Source: Methylophaga marina
GTDB lineage: Bacteria > Pseudomonadota > Gammaproteobacteria > Nitrosococcales > Methylophagaceae
Length of the DNA stretch: 64,000 nt
NCBI RefSeq assembly: GCF_030296755.1
Contig: NZ_AP027741.1
Span: 2,047,475-2,111,474, forward strand
Direction of reading: 5' to 3'
The position numbers and the translations under genes were made by a program. The first letter of the stretch is position 1, and the number at the start of each line of letters is the position of its first letter. A model generated the notes under the pieces. That model did no database searches. It had not been told where the DNA came from and saw nothing but the letters and a program-made list of their open reading frames with translations. Below, piece after piece: positions 8,474 to 17,848 of this stretch.

Positions 8474-8790
8474 TGGCCATTACTGCTAGAGATCGAATTC
8501 GTGCGAAGTTGAAAGATGGTGATACCACTGTTCGTTTATTGCTTGCTCACCCAATGCATACGGGAAGAGCTAAAGATGAAAACGGTGAACTGATTCCCGC
8601 GGAGTTTATTCAAGATATTCGCTGTTGGCGAAATGGAAATGAAGTCATGGCTTTAAAATGTGGAACCGCTACTGCACGTAACCCGTATTTTTCTTTTCAG
8701 TTAGCTGGCGGAGCCGTGGGTGACAAGATCATGATTCGTTGGGTGGATAACCTTGGCGCCAAAGGCGTAACTGAAACTGAGTTACGATGA
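8473..8790 (+). CDS. soxZ: Sulfur-oxidation partner protein SoxZ
   Basis: 105 residues of SoxZ type: an immunoglobulin-like small protein with no signal peptide (R-KLKDGDTTVR-L-HPM-TG at the start, YFSFQLAGG and a WVDNLG strand near the end). SoxZ binds SoxY and travels with it through the Tat system. It overlaps soxY by one base and the following sensor kinase by 4 bases (ATGA). It is therefore in one transcription unit with a two-component system, which is unusual for sox genes. Confidence 0.92.
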   Translation: MAITARDRIRAKLKDGDTTVRLLLAHPMHTGRAKDENGELIPAEFIQDIRCWRNGNEVMALKCGTATARNPYFSFQLAGGAVGDKIMIRWVDNLGAKGVTETELR

Positions 8791-10505
8791 GTCTTAAATT
8801 AAAAGTTAATCTGTTTTTTACCGCATTATTATTGCTTTCATTACTGGCAAGTACAGGTGTATTGATATCCAATGCACGCCAATCAGTGCAAGTTGAAGTC
8901 GAAGATACAATGAATGCTGCAGCACGATTGATCACCTTGACTTTGGCTGATAAGCCTCTCAATCGCGAACATGGTATTAACGAACAAATTCATGAAATGG
9001 TCAAAGCGTTAAGCCAAATCAGAAGTTTACATATTCTGATGTTCGACACACAGGGCTTGTTATTTGAAGGCGAGCCTGATGAAACGCTTAAAGTTGAGCC
9101 ACCAGAATGGTTTGTGAAAGTACTGTTTCCTGAAATTACACCATTGTCGAAACGTTTTGGCACTGGACATATGGTCATTTATGCAGCGCCAATGCAGGAA
9201 ATCAGTGACCGTTGGATGGATATTCGAGGCATCCTGGCTCTAGGATTAGTCGTTTTTGTGTTTGTCAGTATTTTTCTCTATTGGGGGGTAGACTGGTTTC
9301 TACGACCATTGCAGAGATTATTACAGGTACTATCGGCGTTTGAAAAAGGTGATCTGCATCTACGTTTACCTGATTTTAGCTTGGGAGAGATGAATCAGAT
9401 CAGTCAGACATTCAACCGGATGGGACAAGCGCTTGAATTAAGTATGGCTGAAAATCAACGCTTAGCAATGCTGGTAAGACAATCTGGTGATGCTATTTTG
9501 TCTTTAGATCACGCAGGCAATATCACCTTTTGTAATTCCACAGCTGAACGTTTATTCGCAAAGCAAACCTCAGTACTGAAAGGTGAGGCACTTGCCAACT
9601 TGGGTTTCGAAGAGTCACATCAGCAAATAGCTACCATTCTAGAAAACTGTGAAACCACTGAAAATATGGAAACAACACTGTTGAGACCGGATGGTGAGAA
9701 AGTATCACTACTGATGTCAACGGTGCCTTTGTTTGATAAAGAACAGCAGGTGATTGGTCTTATTTGTACGTTACGTGATATTACCGAACTAAAACAAGCC
9801 GAAGCCGCCAGAACGCAACTCAGAGAAACGCGTTTACTGACACAGCATATGGATGAAGTTCAGGAAGCGGAGCGACGCCACTTGGCCAGAGAACTTCATG
9901 ACGAGTTAGGGCAGTGTCTGACGGCGATTAAGACCGATGCCGTATTAATCAGAAACCGTACAGAGCAGACTGAGCCACGTGTATTTAACAGTGCTCAAGC
10001 CATTATTGATACAGCCAGTCATATTTATGATGTGGTGCATAATATGATTACGCGCTTGAGGCCGAGTCCTCTTGATGATTTGGGGTTGGTGCCGACGTTG
10101 CAGCAGGCCATCACCAGCTGGCAAGAGCGAGAACCTGGCATTCACTTTGATATTCAAGTCTCTGGGCGTCTGGATAATTTGAATGAAATGATGAATATGA
10201 CGGTATTCCGCGTTGTACAGGAAGCTATAACTAATGCAGTCAGACATGCGGATGCCACTCAGATTCATGTGCTGGTTAAAACACAGAAAAGCAGTGATAG
10301 CGAATTAGACAATCTTATTATTGAGATTAGAGATGATGGCAAGGGTATGGTAGTCAAAGACTTGCATTCTGATGTCGATTTTGGATTGTTAGGTATGCGT
10401 GAACGTGCGCAGAGTCTTGGTGGTGAGTTTCAACTTATCAGTGAGCCAGGTCATGGCGTCAAGATTAGCGTGATTATTCCTCTTAGAACGGACAGATTAT
10501 TATGA
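8787..10505 (+). CDS. Membrane sensor histidine kinase with PAS domain (NarX/UhpB class)
   Basis: 572 residues. TM1 is at about 7-27, followed by a periplasmic region to about 145, TM2 at about 145-168, HAMP at about 168-220, a PAS domain at about 230-340 (LVRQSGDAILSLDHAGNITFCN start), HisKA_3 with the phosphoacceptor His in RELHDELGQCLTAIK, then an HATPase_c with VVQEAITNAVRHA (N box), DDGKGM and GLLGMRERA (G boxes). It is the first of three related kinases in this window and the only one with PAS. It is translationally coupled to soxZ upstream and to its response regulator downstream (4-base overlaps). The signal is unknown. Its position before pqqA1 makes C1 or sulfur signals plausible. 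Confidence 0.88.
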   Translation: MSLKLKVNLFFTALLLLSLLASTGVLISNARQSVQVEVEDTMNAAARLITLTLADKPLNREHGINEQIHEMVKALSQIRSLHILMFDTQGLLFEGEPDETLKVEPPEWFVKVLFPEITPLSKRFGTGHMVIYAAPMQEISDRWMDIRGILALGLVVFVFVSIFLYWGVDWFLRPLQRLLQVLSAFEKGDLHLRLPDFSLGEMNQISQTFNRMGQALELSMAENQRLAMLVRQSGDAILSLDHAGNITFCNSTAERLFAKQTSVLKGEALANLGFEESHQQIATILENCETTENMETTLLRPDGEKVSLLMSTVPLFDKEQQVIGLICTLRDITELKQAEAARTQLRETRLLTQHMDEVQEAERRHLARELHDELGQCLTAIKTDAVLIRNRTEQTEPRVFNSAQAIIDTASHIYDVVHNMITRLRPSPLDDLGLVPTLQQAITSWQEREPGIHFDIQVSGRLDNLNEMMNMTVFRVVQEAITNAVRHADATQIHVLVKTQKSSDSELDNLIIEIRDDGKGMVVKDLHSDVDFGLLGMRERAQSLGGEFQLISEPGHGVKISVIIPLRTDRLL

Positions 10506-11146
10506 GTCTGGATAAAAAAACAATATTGTTGGTTGATGATCACGAATTGGTCAGAGCGGGTTTCCGCCGTCTTTTAGAAGATGGTGATAAATTTACTGTT
10601 ATCGCTGAAGCAGGAAGTGGGGAACAAGCCGTTCAAGATTTTAGCAAGTATCATCCGGATGTGGTGGTCATGGATATTTCTATGCCAGGAATCGGTGGTG
10701 TGGGGGCTATTGAAAGAATTATTGCAAGAGAGTCTTCTGCAAAAATACTTGTGCTTAGCGTGCATGAAGATAGCGTGTTTACTACCAGAGCCATGCAAGC
10801 AGGTGCTTTAGGATTTATACCTAAACGCAGCGCACCTGAAGAAATGTTGAGAGCTGTAGACATGGTTGCTCAAGGAAAAACCTGTATCGCCCCTGAAATT
10901 GCTCAGCAGCTTGCCATGCAGAAGTTAACCGGGTCAGAAAATCCGGTGGATGTCTTAAGCCAGCGGGAGTTTGAAGTGTTTCGACTACTGGCTGAGGGGA
11001 AAACCGTAAACGACATTGCGGACATCTTAAACTTAAGCCCTAAAACCGTAGGAACACATCATACGAATATTAAACAAAAATTGAATGTATCTAACTCGGC
11101 TGAGCTTGCCAGATTAGCGATTCGCTGTGGTTTGGTCGATGCTTAA
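10502..11146 (+). CDS. NarL/FixJ-family response regulator
   Basis: 214 residues. The receiver domain holds VDDHE acidic residues, the phosphoacceptor Asp in VVMDISMPG, and the conserved Lys in PKRSAP. A C-terminal LuxR-type helix-turn-helix follows (LSQREFEVFRLLAEGKTVNDIADILNLS then KTVGTHHTNIKQKL). It is the partner of the overlapping kinase. It is closely similar to the regulator at 12847-13491. Its binding site is not known; the palindrome shared upstream of both pqqA genes is a candidate. Confidence 0.9.
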   Translation: MSLDKKTILLVDDHELVRAGFRRLLEDGDKFTVIAEAGSGEQAVQDFSKYHPDVVVMDISMPGIGGVGAIERIIARESSAKILVLSVHEDSVFTTRAMQAGALGFIPKRSAPEEMLRAVDMVAQGKTCIAPEIAQQLAMQKLTGSENPVDVLSQREFEVFRLLAEGKTVNDIADILNLSPKTVGTHHTNIKQKLNVSNSAELARLAIRCGLVDA

Positions 11147-11171
11147 GCGTTTATATTGCACAAAGCTGTTA

Positions 11172-11188
11172 TTCAGAAAAATCCTGAG
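11172..11188. promoter_or_regulatory. Palindrome-like element upstream of pqqA1
   Basis: The sequence TTCAGAAAAATCCTGAG lies about 118 bases before the pqqA1 start. It matches, with a few differences, the perfect palindrome TCAGGA-AAA-TCCTGA about 127 bases before pqqA2 (19988-20002). Its presence at both pqqA copies suggests a shared operator or promoter element. Confidence 0.45.
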
Positions 11189-11290
11189 TGTTAACGAGTA
11201 AACCTCTCTGCGAATTATTCATTTGTCTGCGTAAACTTATCACCATGGAACTCAACCAATAGTGGCTGAGAGAATTAAGAGGTATTTACT

Positions 11291-11362
11291 ATGTGGACTA
11301 AACCAGAATATTCAGACATGCGTTTCGGTTTCGAAGTAACAATGTACATTTGTAACCGCTAA
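11291..11362 (+). CDS. pqqA: PQQ precursor peptide PqqA, copy 1
   Basis: A 23-residue peptide [23 protein letters not shown], the substrate from whose Glu and Tyr (E-V-T-M-Y) the PQQ cofactor is built. AAGAGG at 11277-11282 is a strong ribosome-binding site. It stands alone: a strong terminator follows at 11391-11416 and no other pqq gene is adjacent. The peptide is identical to copy 2 at 20115, though the codons differ. It may be an extra precursor source for the neighbouring xoxF cluster. Confidence 0.93.
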   Translation: MWTKPEYSDMRFGFEVTMYICNR

Positions 11363-11390
11363 ACACCTTTCTCATACAGAGAATACAAAA

Positions 11391-11416
11391 AAGCCCCGAC
11401 AACGGGGCTTTTTTTT
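11391..11416 (+). terminator. Rho-independent terminator after pqqA1
   Basis: AAGCCCCG and CGGGGCTT form an 8-bp stem with a short loop, followed by a run of T to 11416. It isolates pqqA1 as a very short transcript. Confidence 0.9.
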
Positions 11417-11506
11417 GTCCCTTACTTTTGTAAAAGGGAATTTCTCCTATCTCCAAGACATCTCGGCAATACTAGAATGATTGTTTTTTTCACATAGTCT
11501 TGGTGC

Positions 11507-12850
11507 ATGAATCTCAGATACAGACTCAATCTAATTGTCACAGCTGTTCTATTAATTATATTAGTGATTGGCGCCGTGAAGGCAATCCACAATGCTCGTG
11601 AAGATGTAAGAGCTGAAGTTGCCTCTACTATGGACTTTGCATTACATATGCTCGATGCCGAGTTAAGCCATTTCAGATTCAGGGATAAAGTACTTTCTGA
11701 TGAGTCCCAGTCACCTTTTATGCTCAGTAAATTAGCCGGAGTTCGGCATCTGAGAATAGAGTTCTACGGGCCAACGAATCAGCTTATTGAAAGTAATGAA
11801 GATGAAAACAGCAATGAACATCAGCCTTATCCAGACTGGTTTGGCCAGGAGATGTATTCCGCACTTGATGATTTGAAACCTGAAAGACTGCCTGTTTACG
11901 TCAATACAAAGAAAATTGGCGAACTGGTTATCAAGCCAAAACCGGACAACGAAATCGCTGAGGCATGGGGGGAAACAAAAACCTTGTTGACCATGATTTC
12001 GCTGTTTTTTGTTTTTGTGAATATTCTGGTTTATATGGTCGTGGCCCGTGCGTTGAAGCCCATTGATCAAATTATCGCTGCTCTAACAGATATTGAAACT
12101 GGCAATCTGGACAGCCGCTTGCCTATTTTTGAATTACCAGAGATGGCCAGTATTAGTCACAAATTTAATATGATGGCATCTACTCTACAAAGCAGCATTC
12201 GTAATAATCACCGTCTAACTCAGCAAATCATCCGTTTGCAGGAAGCAGAGCGGAAAAGTCTCGCTCATGAATTGCATGATGAAATTGGTCAGCATCTGAC
12301 CGCGATTCATGTCGATGCTTCAGTGATCAAGTCAACCAATGAGCTGGAAGCAGCTAAAAAGAGTGCTTCAGCTATAGATGAAGTGGTGGGGTTGATGATG
12401 GACATCCTCCGTACCATGCTTCAACGACTCAGGCCGGGCGGCTTGGATGAGCTAGGGTTTATAGCGGCTATGCAAGAACTGGTCGATAGTTGGCGTGAAA
12501 GACACCCCAATATTGAAATGGAATATCATTTTGATGGTGAGTTTTCATCGCTGGAAGAAAATGCGCAACTGACACTTTATCGTGTCATACAGGAATGTCT
12601 GACTAATATCAGTCGTCACTCCAAAGCCAATCAAGCTTGGATTGTCTTAAAAGAAGAAAAACAAATGATTCATTTGACCGTCAGCGATAACGGTAAAGGC
12701 TTTGACCCCAAACAACATACTCAACGTTTTGGTCTCGCAGGTATGAAAGAGCGATTAGACAGCGTGGGTGGCACTTTTGAAATTTCATCTAATTTAAATC
12801 AAGGCGTCACGATAGATGTGACGGTTCCTAAACAAGGAGATAATGCGTGA
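11507..12850 (+). CDS. Membrane sensor histidine kinase (NarX/UhpB class), second copy
   Basis: 447 residues. TM1 is at about 7-24, a periplasmic domain runs to about 160, TM2 is at about 162-182, then HAMP (DIETGNLDSRLPIFEL), HisKA_3 with His in HELHDEIGQHLTAIH, and an HATPase_c with RVIQECLTNISRHS, DNGKGFD and GLAGMKERL. It lacks the PAS domain of the 8787 kinase. It has a 4-base overlap with its regulator. The pair lies immediately upstream of xoxF1 on the same strand, so control of methanol dehydrogenase expression is a reasonable hypothesis, comparable to the two-component control of mxa/xox genes known in methylotrophs. Confidence 0.88.
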   Translation: MNLRYRLNLIVTAVLLIILVIGAVKAIHNAREDVRAEVASTMDFALHMLDAELSHFRFRDKVLSDESQSPFMLSKLAGVRHLRIEFYGPTNQLIESNEDENSNEHQPYPDWFGQEMYSALDDLKPERLPVYVNTKKIGELVIKPKPDNEIAEAWGETKTLLTMISLFFVFVNILVYMVVARALKPIDQIIAALTDIETGNLDSRLPIFELPEMASISHKFNMMASTLQSSIRNNHRLTQQIIRLQEAERKSLAHELHDEIGQHLTAIHVDASVIKSTNELEAAKKSASAIDEVVGLMMDILRTMLQRLRPGGLDELGFIAAMQELVDSWRERHPNIEMEYHFDGEFSSLEENAQLTLYRVIQECLTNISRHSKANQAWIVLKEEKQMIHLTVSDNGKGFDPKQHTQRFGLAGMKERLDSVGGTFEISSNLNQGVTIDVTVPKQGDNA

Positions 12851-13491
12851 GCCAGTTAATTAAAGTTATGCTGACTGATGATCATGCCGTCGTCAGATCA
12901 GGTTTATGTCGTTTACTCGAACAAAATGCTGAAATCAAAGTGATTGCGGAAGCGGAAAGTGGGGAGCAAGCGTATCAAACTTATCCGGACAATAAGCCCG
13001 ATGTACTCGTTATGGATATGTCGATGCCGGGTATGGGTGGGCTGGAAGCATTACGTCGAATTCTTCATCGCTGGCCAGATGCACGAGTCATTATGTTTTC
13101 GATGCATGAAAATGCGACCTATGCCATTCAGTCGTTAACAGCTGGTGCTATGGGGTACGTGGCAAAATCCGGTAATGCTGAAGATCTGGTCAAAGCCGTA
13201 AAAGAGGTAGCATCTGGAAAAAGCTTTTTAAGTGCTGATATGGCCCAAAAGGTGGCATTACAGAGTTTAACCGGAGATGATAATCCCACTCAGAGGCTAA
13301 CTTCCCGAGAGTTTGAGGTCTTTCGACTATTAGCTGAAGGTAAATTAGTCGAAGAAATTGCCGGTCGTCTGAATATTGGTCAGAAAACGGTGGCTAACTA
13401 TCAAACCAGCTTAAAACAGAAGCTAGATATTCATTCTCCGGTTGAATTGGTGAGATTGGCAATGAAATATGGGGTAATTACCGAGCAATGA
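12847..13491 (+). CDS. NarL/FixJ-family response regulator, second copy
   Basis: 214 residues. The receiver has TDDHA, phosphoacceptor Asp in VLVMDMSMPG, and Lys in VAKSGNAED. The LuxR-type DNA-binding domain reads LTSREFEVFRLLAEGKLVEEIAGRLNIG, then KTVANYQTSLKQKL. It ends 184 bases before xoxF1. An inverted repeat TTCCCG/CGGGAA at 13556-13574 in that gap is a candidate operator. MxaB-type regulators of methanol oxidation in related methylotrophs belong to the same family, but orthology is not shown here. Confidence 0.9.
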   Translation: MSQLIKVMLTDDHAVVRSGLCRLLEQNAEIKVIAEAESGEQAYQTYPDNKPDVLVMDMSMPGMGGLEALRRILHRWPDARVIMFSMHENATYAIQSLTAGAMGYVAKSGNAEDLVKAVKEVASGKSFLSADMAQKVALQSLTGDDNPTQRLTSREFEVFRLLAEGKLVEEIAGRLNIGQKTVANYQTSLKQKLDIHSPVELVRLAMKYGVITEQ

Positions 13492-13555
13492 GAATTGCTT
13501 AAATAATAGTTATTTCATGTGTTTAGGTTTTAATTCCTTGGTGCCTGTTATTTTG

Positions 13556-13574
13556 TTCCCGTGAAAATCGGGAA
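13556..13574. promoter_or_regulatory. Inverted repeat in the xoxF1 upstream region
   Basis: TTCCCG and CGGGAA flank a 7-base centre, 102 bases before the xoxF1 start and after the regulator stop. It is not followed by a T-run, so an operator is more likely than a terminator. Confidence 0.4.
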
Positions 13575-13675
13575 TATTTGGTAATGATTCTTGGGCATAA
13601 CGAGCATAAAGTGTGGGAACCATGTCGTTGTTATTCCTCTCGACATGTTCTGTAATCAAAAACTAGGGATTAAAA

Positions 13676-15454
13676 ATGAAGCTGAAAACTTTGTCATTAG
13701 CAATGATGACATTGGCAGTGCCAGGCTTGGCTGCTGCTGATGAGTTGCTAGAAATGCAAAAAGATCCAAATAACTGGGTAATGCCAGCAGGTAACTACAA
13801 TAACCAACGTTACTCTGAATTAACAGAAATCAATAAAGACAATGTCAAAGATGTGACTATGGCATGGTCTTTCTCAACGGGTGTTTTACGTGGTCATGAA
13901 GGTAACTCTCTGGTTATCGGCGATACCATGTATGTTCACACTCCATTCCCAAACATTGTTTACGCGTTGGATTTAAACAACGACGGTGCAATGAAATGGA
14001 AATTTGAGCCAAAACAAAACTACGATGAAACAGTACCTGTTATGTGCTGTGACACAGTTAACCGTGGTTTAAGCTATGCAGACGGTAAAATCTTCCTGAA
14101 CCAAGCAGATACAACACTTGTTGCCTTAAACGCTGAAGACGGCAAAGTGGTTTGGTCTGATAAGCGTGATGATGCTAAACGCGGTGCGACCAGCACAGCA
14201 GCAGCTCACGTATTCAAAGATAAAGTCATCGTCGGTATCTCAGGTGGTGAGTTTGGTGTACGTGGTTACGTTCAAGCGTATGACTTTGATGGTAACGTGA
14301 AATACAAAGCGTATAGCACCGGTCCTGATGATGAAATGTTAGTTGACCCAGAAAAAACCACCTCTATGCTGAAACCGGTTGGTAAAGATTCATCTTTGAA
14401 AACCTGGCAAGGTGACCAATGGAAAATTGGTGGTGGTACCACTTGGGGTTGGTATTCATACGATCCTGATTTAAACCTGTTTTACTACGGCAGTGGTAAC
14501 CCATCAACCTGGAACCCGGTTCAACGTCCTGGTGATAACAAATGGTCAATGTCTCTATGGGGTCGTGACTTAGACACCGGTATGGCCAAATGGGTTTACC
14601 AAATGACACCGCATGATGAGTGGGATTACGATGGTGTAAACGAAGTCATTTTGGCTGATCAAAAACTAAATGGCAAAATGCGTAAAACTGCCGTTCACTT
14701 TGACCGTAATGGTTTTGGTTACACCATGGACCGCGTAACTGGCGAACTGCTAGTCGCTGAGAAATATGATCCGGCCGTTAACTGGGCGACAGGTGTCAAC
14801 ATGAAGACTGGTCTGCCAGAGCGTGCGGTAAAATACTCTACTGCTGCAAACGGCGAAGACGTTAACACAACAGGTATCTGTCCTGCGGCGTTAGGGTCTA
14901 AAGACCAACAACCAGCGGCATTCTCACCCCGCACGGGTCTGTACTATGTACCAACCAACCATGTGTGCATGGACTATGAACCATTTGAAGTGGAATACGT
15001 AGCGGGTCAACCATACGTCGGTGCTACTTTGAATATGTTCCCAGCGCCAGGTGGTACTCATATGGGTAACTTCATTGCTTGGGATGCCCGTGAAGGTAAG
15101 ATCGTCTGGTCTAACCCAGAGCGTTTCTCAGTCTGGTCAGGTGCATTAGCGACAGCTTCTGATGTTGTGTTCTACGGCACACTGGAAGGTTACCTGAAAG
15201 CGGTTGATGCGCAAACTGGTCGTGAACTGTGGCGCTTCAAAACAGCGTCAGGCATCATCGGTAACGTCAACACATACACACATGACGGTAAACAATATCT
15301 GTCTATCTTGTCAGGTGTAGGTGGTTGGGCTGGTATCGGTATGGCGATTCCTGACTTAGAAAACAGCTCTGATGGTCTTGGCGCAGTCGGTGCATACCGT
15401 GCATTGTCTAGCTGGACTAACCTGGGTGGTATTCTGAGTGTATTCAGCCTGTAA
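13676..15454 (+). CDS. xoxF: Lanthanide-type PQQ methanol dehydrogenase XoxF, copy 1
   Basis: 592 residues. The signal peptide ends near GLAAA-DE. This is an eight-bladed propeller quinoprotein that oxidises methanol in the periplasm and passes electrons to a cytochrome c. Visible active-site features: adjacent cysteines C124-C125 (VMCCD), metal ligands E192 (GGEFG), N275 (GSGNPS) and D317, and the extra Asp D319 in WDYDG that marks lanthanide-binding XoxF (MxaF has Ala there). An AGGGA precedes the ATG. It is nearly identical to copy 3 and more distant from copy 2. A strong terminator follows. No xoxG cytochrome or xoxJ lies in the cluster. Confidence 0.95.
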   Translation: MKLKTLSLAMMTLAVPGLAAADELLEMQKDPNNWVMPAGNYNNQRYSELTEINKDNVKDVTMAWSFSTGVLRGHEGNSLVIGDTMYVHTPFPNIVYALDLNNDGAMKWKFEPKQNYDETVPVMCCDTVNRGLSYADGKIFLNQADTTLVALNAEDGKVVWSDKRDDAKRGATSTAAAHVFKDKVIVGISGGEFGVRGYVQAYDFDGNVKYKAYSTGPDDEMLVDPEKTTSMLKPVGKDSSLKTWQGDQWKIGGGTTWGWYSYDPDLNLFYYGSGNPSTWNPVQRPGDNKWSMSLWGRDLDTGMAKWVYQMTPHDEWDYDGVNEVILADQKLNGKMRKTAVHFDRNGFGYTMDRVTGELLVAEKYDPAVNWATGVNMKTGLPERAVKYSTAANGEDVNTTGICPAALGSKDQQPAAFSPRTGLYYVPTNHVCMDYEPFEVEYVAGQPYVGATLNMFPAPGGTHMGNFIAWDAREGKIVWSNPERFSVWSGALATASDVVFYGTLEGYLKAVDAQTGRELWRFKTASGIIGNVNTYTHDGKQYLSILSGVGGWAGIGMAIPDLENSSDGLGAVGAYRALSSWTNLGGILSVFSL

Positions 15455-15468
15455 GACCCAGATGATAT

Positions 15469-15485
15469 AGATTACGCTGTAATCT
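15469..15485 (+). repeat. 3' UTR hairpin of xoxF1, duplicated after xoxF3
   Basis: AGATTAC-GCT-GTAATCT is a perfect 7-bp hairpin between the stop codon and the terminator. The same hairpin and flanks recur at 19642-19658, part of a 3' untranslated block shared by xoxF1 and xoxF3. Confidence 0.7.
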
Positions 15486-15499
15486 TAATCTGAATAAAA

Positions 15500-15531
15500 G
15501 GCCCGGCATCTTTGTGATGCCGGGCTTTTTT
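15500..15531 (+). terminator. Terminator after xoxF1
   Basis: GCCCGGCATC pairs with GATGCCGGGC around TTTGT and is followed by a T-run. A variant of the same terminator follows xoxF3. Confidence 0.92.
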
Positions 15532-15662
15532 ATTCAGCCGAGGTTCACTCGTCACATGCGAAGATACTCAGGCTGGTTAAATCGGGAAGATTTGCCGGTG
15601 ATTCATTCGTTTATAAAGCATAGAGTTAGTGCTTAACCTGTTTAAAACAAAACACTTTTGTA

Positions 15663-17456
15663 ATGAATAAATTGAGTAATATGACTTTTCTAAGATTTTT
15701 AATTGCTTCTGCAATCGGAATTCATGCTGGCACCAGCCAAGCTGATGAATTACAAAAACTTCAAGATGATCCTGCCAACTGGGTGATGCCAGCCGGAAAT
15801 TATAATAACCAACGATACTCAGCACTCAAGCAAATCAATAAAAAGAATATTCAACATCTGAACATGGCCTGGTCTTTTTCGACAGGTGTTTTACGTGGTC
15901 ATGAAGGCAATTCTCTAGTCATTGACGATACTCTATATATTCATACCCCTTTTCCTAATATTGTTTATGCACTCGATCTAAATAACGATGGTGCAATGAA
16001 ATGGAAATATGAACCTAAACAAAGTTACGACGAAACTGTTCCTGTGATGTGCTGTGATACGGTTAATCGTGGACTGGCATATGCAGATGGAAAAATACTT
16101 CTTAATCAAGCGGATACGACCTTGGTTGCGTTAGATATGGATACAGGGAAAGAGGTTTGGTCAGACAAGCGTGATGATCCGACTACAGGTGCAACGAGTA
16201 CTGGAGCAGCTTTTGTGTTTGACGATACTGTCTTAGTTGGGATCTCCGGCAGTGAATTTGGTATTCGTGGTTATGTTCAGGCCTATGATTTACAGGGGAA
16301 TGTGAAGTATAAAGCCTATACCACAGGACCCGATGATGAGATGTTGGTAGATCCAGTAAAAACCACCTCAATGTTGAAACCGGTAGGTAAAGATTCATCT
16401 CTGAAAACATGGCAAGGTGATCAATGGAAAATCGGTGGTGGTGTCACATGGGGTTGGTTTTCATACGATCCTGACTTAAATCTGTTTTATTACGGGACTG
16501 CAAACCCTTCTACATGGAATCCTGTGCAACGACCTGGTGATAATAAGTGGACCATGTCACTGTTTGCCAGAGATTTGAATAGTGGAATGGCGAAATGGAT
16601 TTACCAAATGACTCCACACGATGAGTGGGATTATGACGGTGTTAATGAAGTCATTCTCAGTGATCAGAAAATCAAAAATAAATTGCGTAAAACTGCGGTG
16701 CACTTCGATCGTAATGGCTTTGCCTATACGCTAGATCGTAAGACGGGGGAGTTATTAGTGGCGAAGACATTTGATCCCTCTGTAAACTGGTCTAACGGCG
16801 TTGATTTGGCAACCGGCAGACATGATCGTGTTCAACAATACTCGCCGGACTATCATGGTGAAGACGAAAATACCACTGGCATTTGTCCTGCTGCACTAGG
16901 AACAAAAAATCAGCAACCAGCCGCGTTTTCACCGCGTACAGGTTTGTTTTATGTACCAACAAACCATGTCTGTATGGACTATGAACCATTTGAAGTGGAA
17001 TACGTTGCTGGCCAGCCATATGTTGGCGCGAGTTTGTCGATGTATGCTGTTGGTGATGATCCCAATCTCGGTAATTTCATTGCCTGGGATGCACGTGAAG
17101 GTAAGATTATTTGGTCCAATCCGGAACGGTTTTCAGTTTGGTCTGGTGCATTAGCGACCGCTTCAGACATCGTTTTTTATGGTACGTTGGAAGGATATTT
17201 AAAAGCTGTCGATGCTAAGACAGGGAGAGAGCTTTGGCGCTTCAAGACAGCCTCTGGCATTATTGGTAACGTAAACAGCTATGAGCATAATCACAAACAA
17301 TACATTTCCGTTTTATCTGGCTTAGGCGGCTGGGCTGGTATAGGCATGGCCATGGGCCTAAAAAATGATGCTGATGGTGATGGCGCTGTTGGATTGTATA
17401 GATCTGTCTCCAGATGGACTAATCTGGGTGGTGTTTTGAGTGTTTTCAGCCTTTAA
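15663..17456 (+). CDS. xoxF: Lanthanide-type PQQ methanol dehydrogenase XoxF, copy 2 (divergent)
   Basis: 597 residues with a different, longer signal peptide ending near GTSQA-DE. The catalytic set is intact: VMCCD cysteines, E198 (GSEFG), N281 (TANPS), D323 and the XoxF-type D325 in WDYDG. Internal sequence and codon choice differ clearly from copies 1 and 3, so it is the older paralogue of the three. No convincing Shine-Dalgarno is seen before ATG 15663; ATG 15681 is an in-frame alternative that keeps a signal peptide. It has its own hairpin terminator at 17493-17512. Weak translation signals suggest lower or conditional expression. Confidence 0.94.
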   Translation: MNKLSNMTFLRFLIASAIGIHAGTSQADELQKLQDDPANWVMPAGNYNNQRYSALKQINKKNIQHLNMAWSFSTGVLRGHEGNSLVIDDTLYIHTPFPNIVYALDLNNDGAMKWKYEPKQSYDETVPVMCCDTVNRGLAYADGKILLNQADTTLVALDMDTGKEVWSDKRDDPTTGATSTGAAFVFDDTVLVGISGSEFGIRGYVQAYDLQGNVKYKAYTTGPDDEMLVDPVKTTSMLKPVGKDSSLKTWQGDQWKIGGGVTWGWFSYDPDLNLFYYGTANPSTWNPVQRPGDNKWTMSLFARDLNSGMAKWIYQMTPHDEWDYDGVNEVILSDQKIKNKLRKTAVHFDRNGFAYTLDRKTGELLVAKTFDPSVNWSNGVDLATGRHDRVQQYSPDYHGEDENTTGICPAALGTKNQQPAAFSPRTGLFYVPTNHVCMDYEPFEVEYVAGQPYVGASLSMYAVGDDPNLGNFIAWDAREGKIIWSNPERFSVWSGALATASDIVFYGTLEGYLKAVDAKTGRELWRFKTASGIIGNVNSYEHNHKQYISVLSGLGGWAGIGMAMGLKNDADGDGAVGLYRSVSRWTNLGGVLSVFSL

Positions 17457-17848
17457 ACATCTAGTTACAGATAGTGGCGTGTTATTAAAATCACGCTCAT
17501 GAGAGCGTTTTTGGGCTGCTCACATTGATTGGAGGCATGACACATCTGTATACGTCTCAAGTAGCTTCTATGCCTATTTAAATAAACAACCATACAGTTG
17601 CTGATAAGCTTTAATTGTATTTTGGTTGAGTGAACGTGCATTAGACTTTAAAAAAGGAAAATGTATAAATCAAAAAAATATTTCTTTCTCCTGTTTAGTC
17701 AATCCCGAGTTTACTGTGATTAACTCCTGTTTATATAGGGAGTTAGTCCTAGTGTGTTGGGGGAAAAATAAGAATAAAGTATTCAGCAGTGGTTATTTAT
17801 AGATGAGCCACCTATAAAAACAAACCTTCAATACTAGAGGTATATAAA
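17457..17848 (+). promoter_or_regulatory. xoxF2-xoxF3 intergenic region: terminator and a 7-bp inverted repeat
   Basis: No gene is seen in 392 bases. The left end has the xoxF2 terminator. At 17721-17745 the inverted repeat TAACTCC/GGAGTTA has an 11-base AT-rich centre; it may be an operator or a leader hairpin. AGAGG lies 9 bases before the xoxF3 ATG. The long, AT-rich leader suggests that xoxF3 has its own regulated promoter, but no clear -35/-10 pair can be chosen. Confidence 0.45.
17493..17512 (+). terminator. Terminator after xoxF2
   Basis: ACGCTC-ATGA-GAGCGT forms a 6-bp stem followed by TTTTT. Confidence 0.75.
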
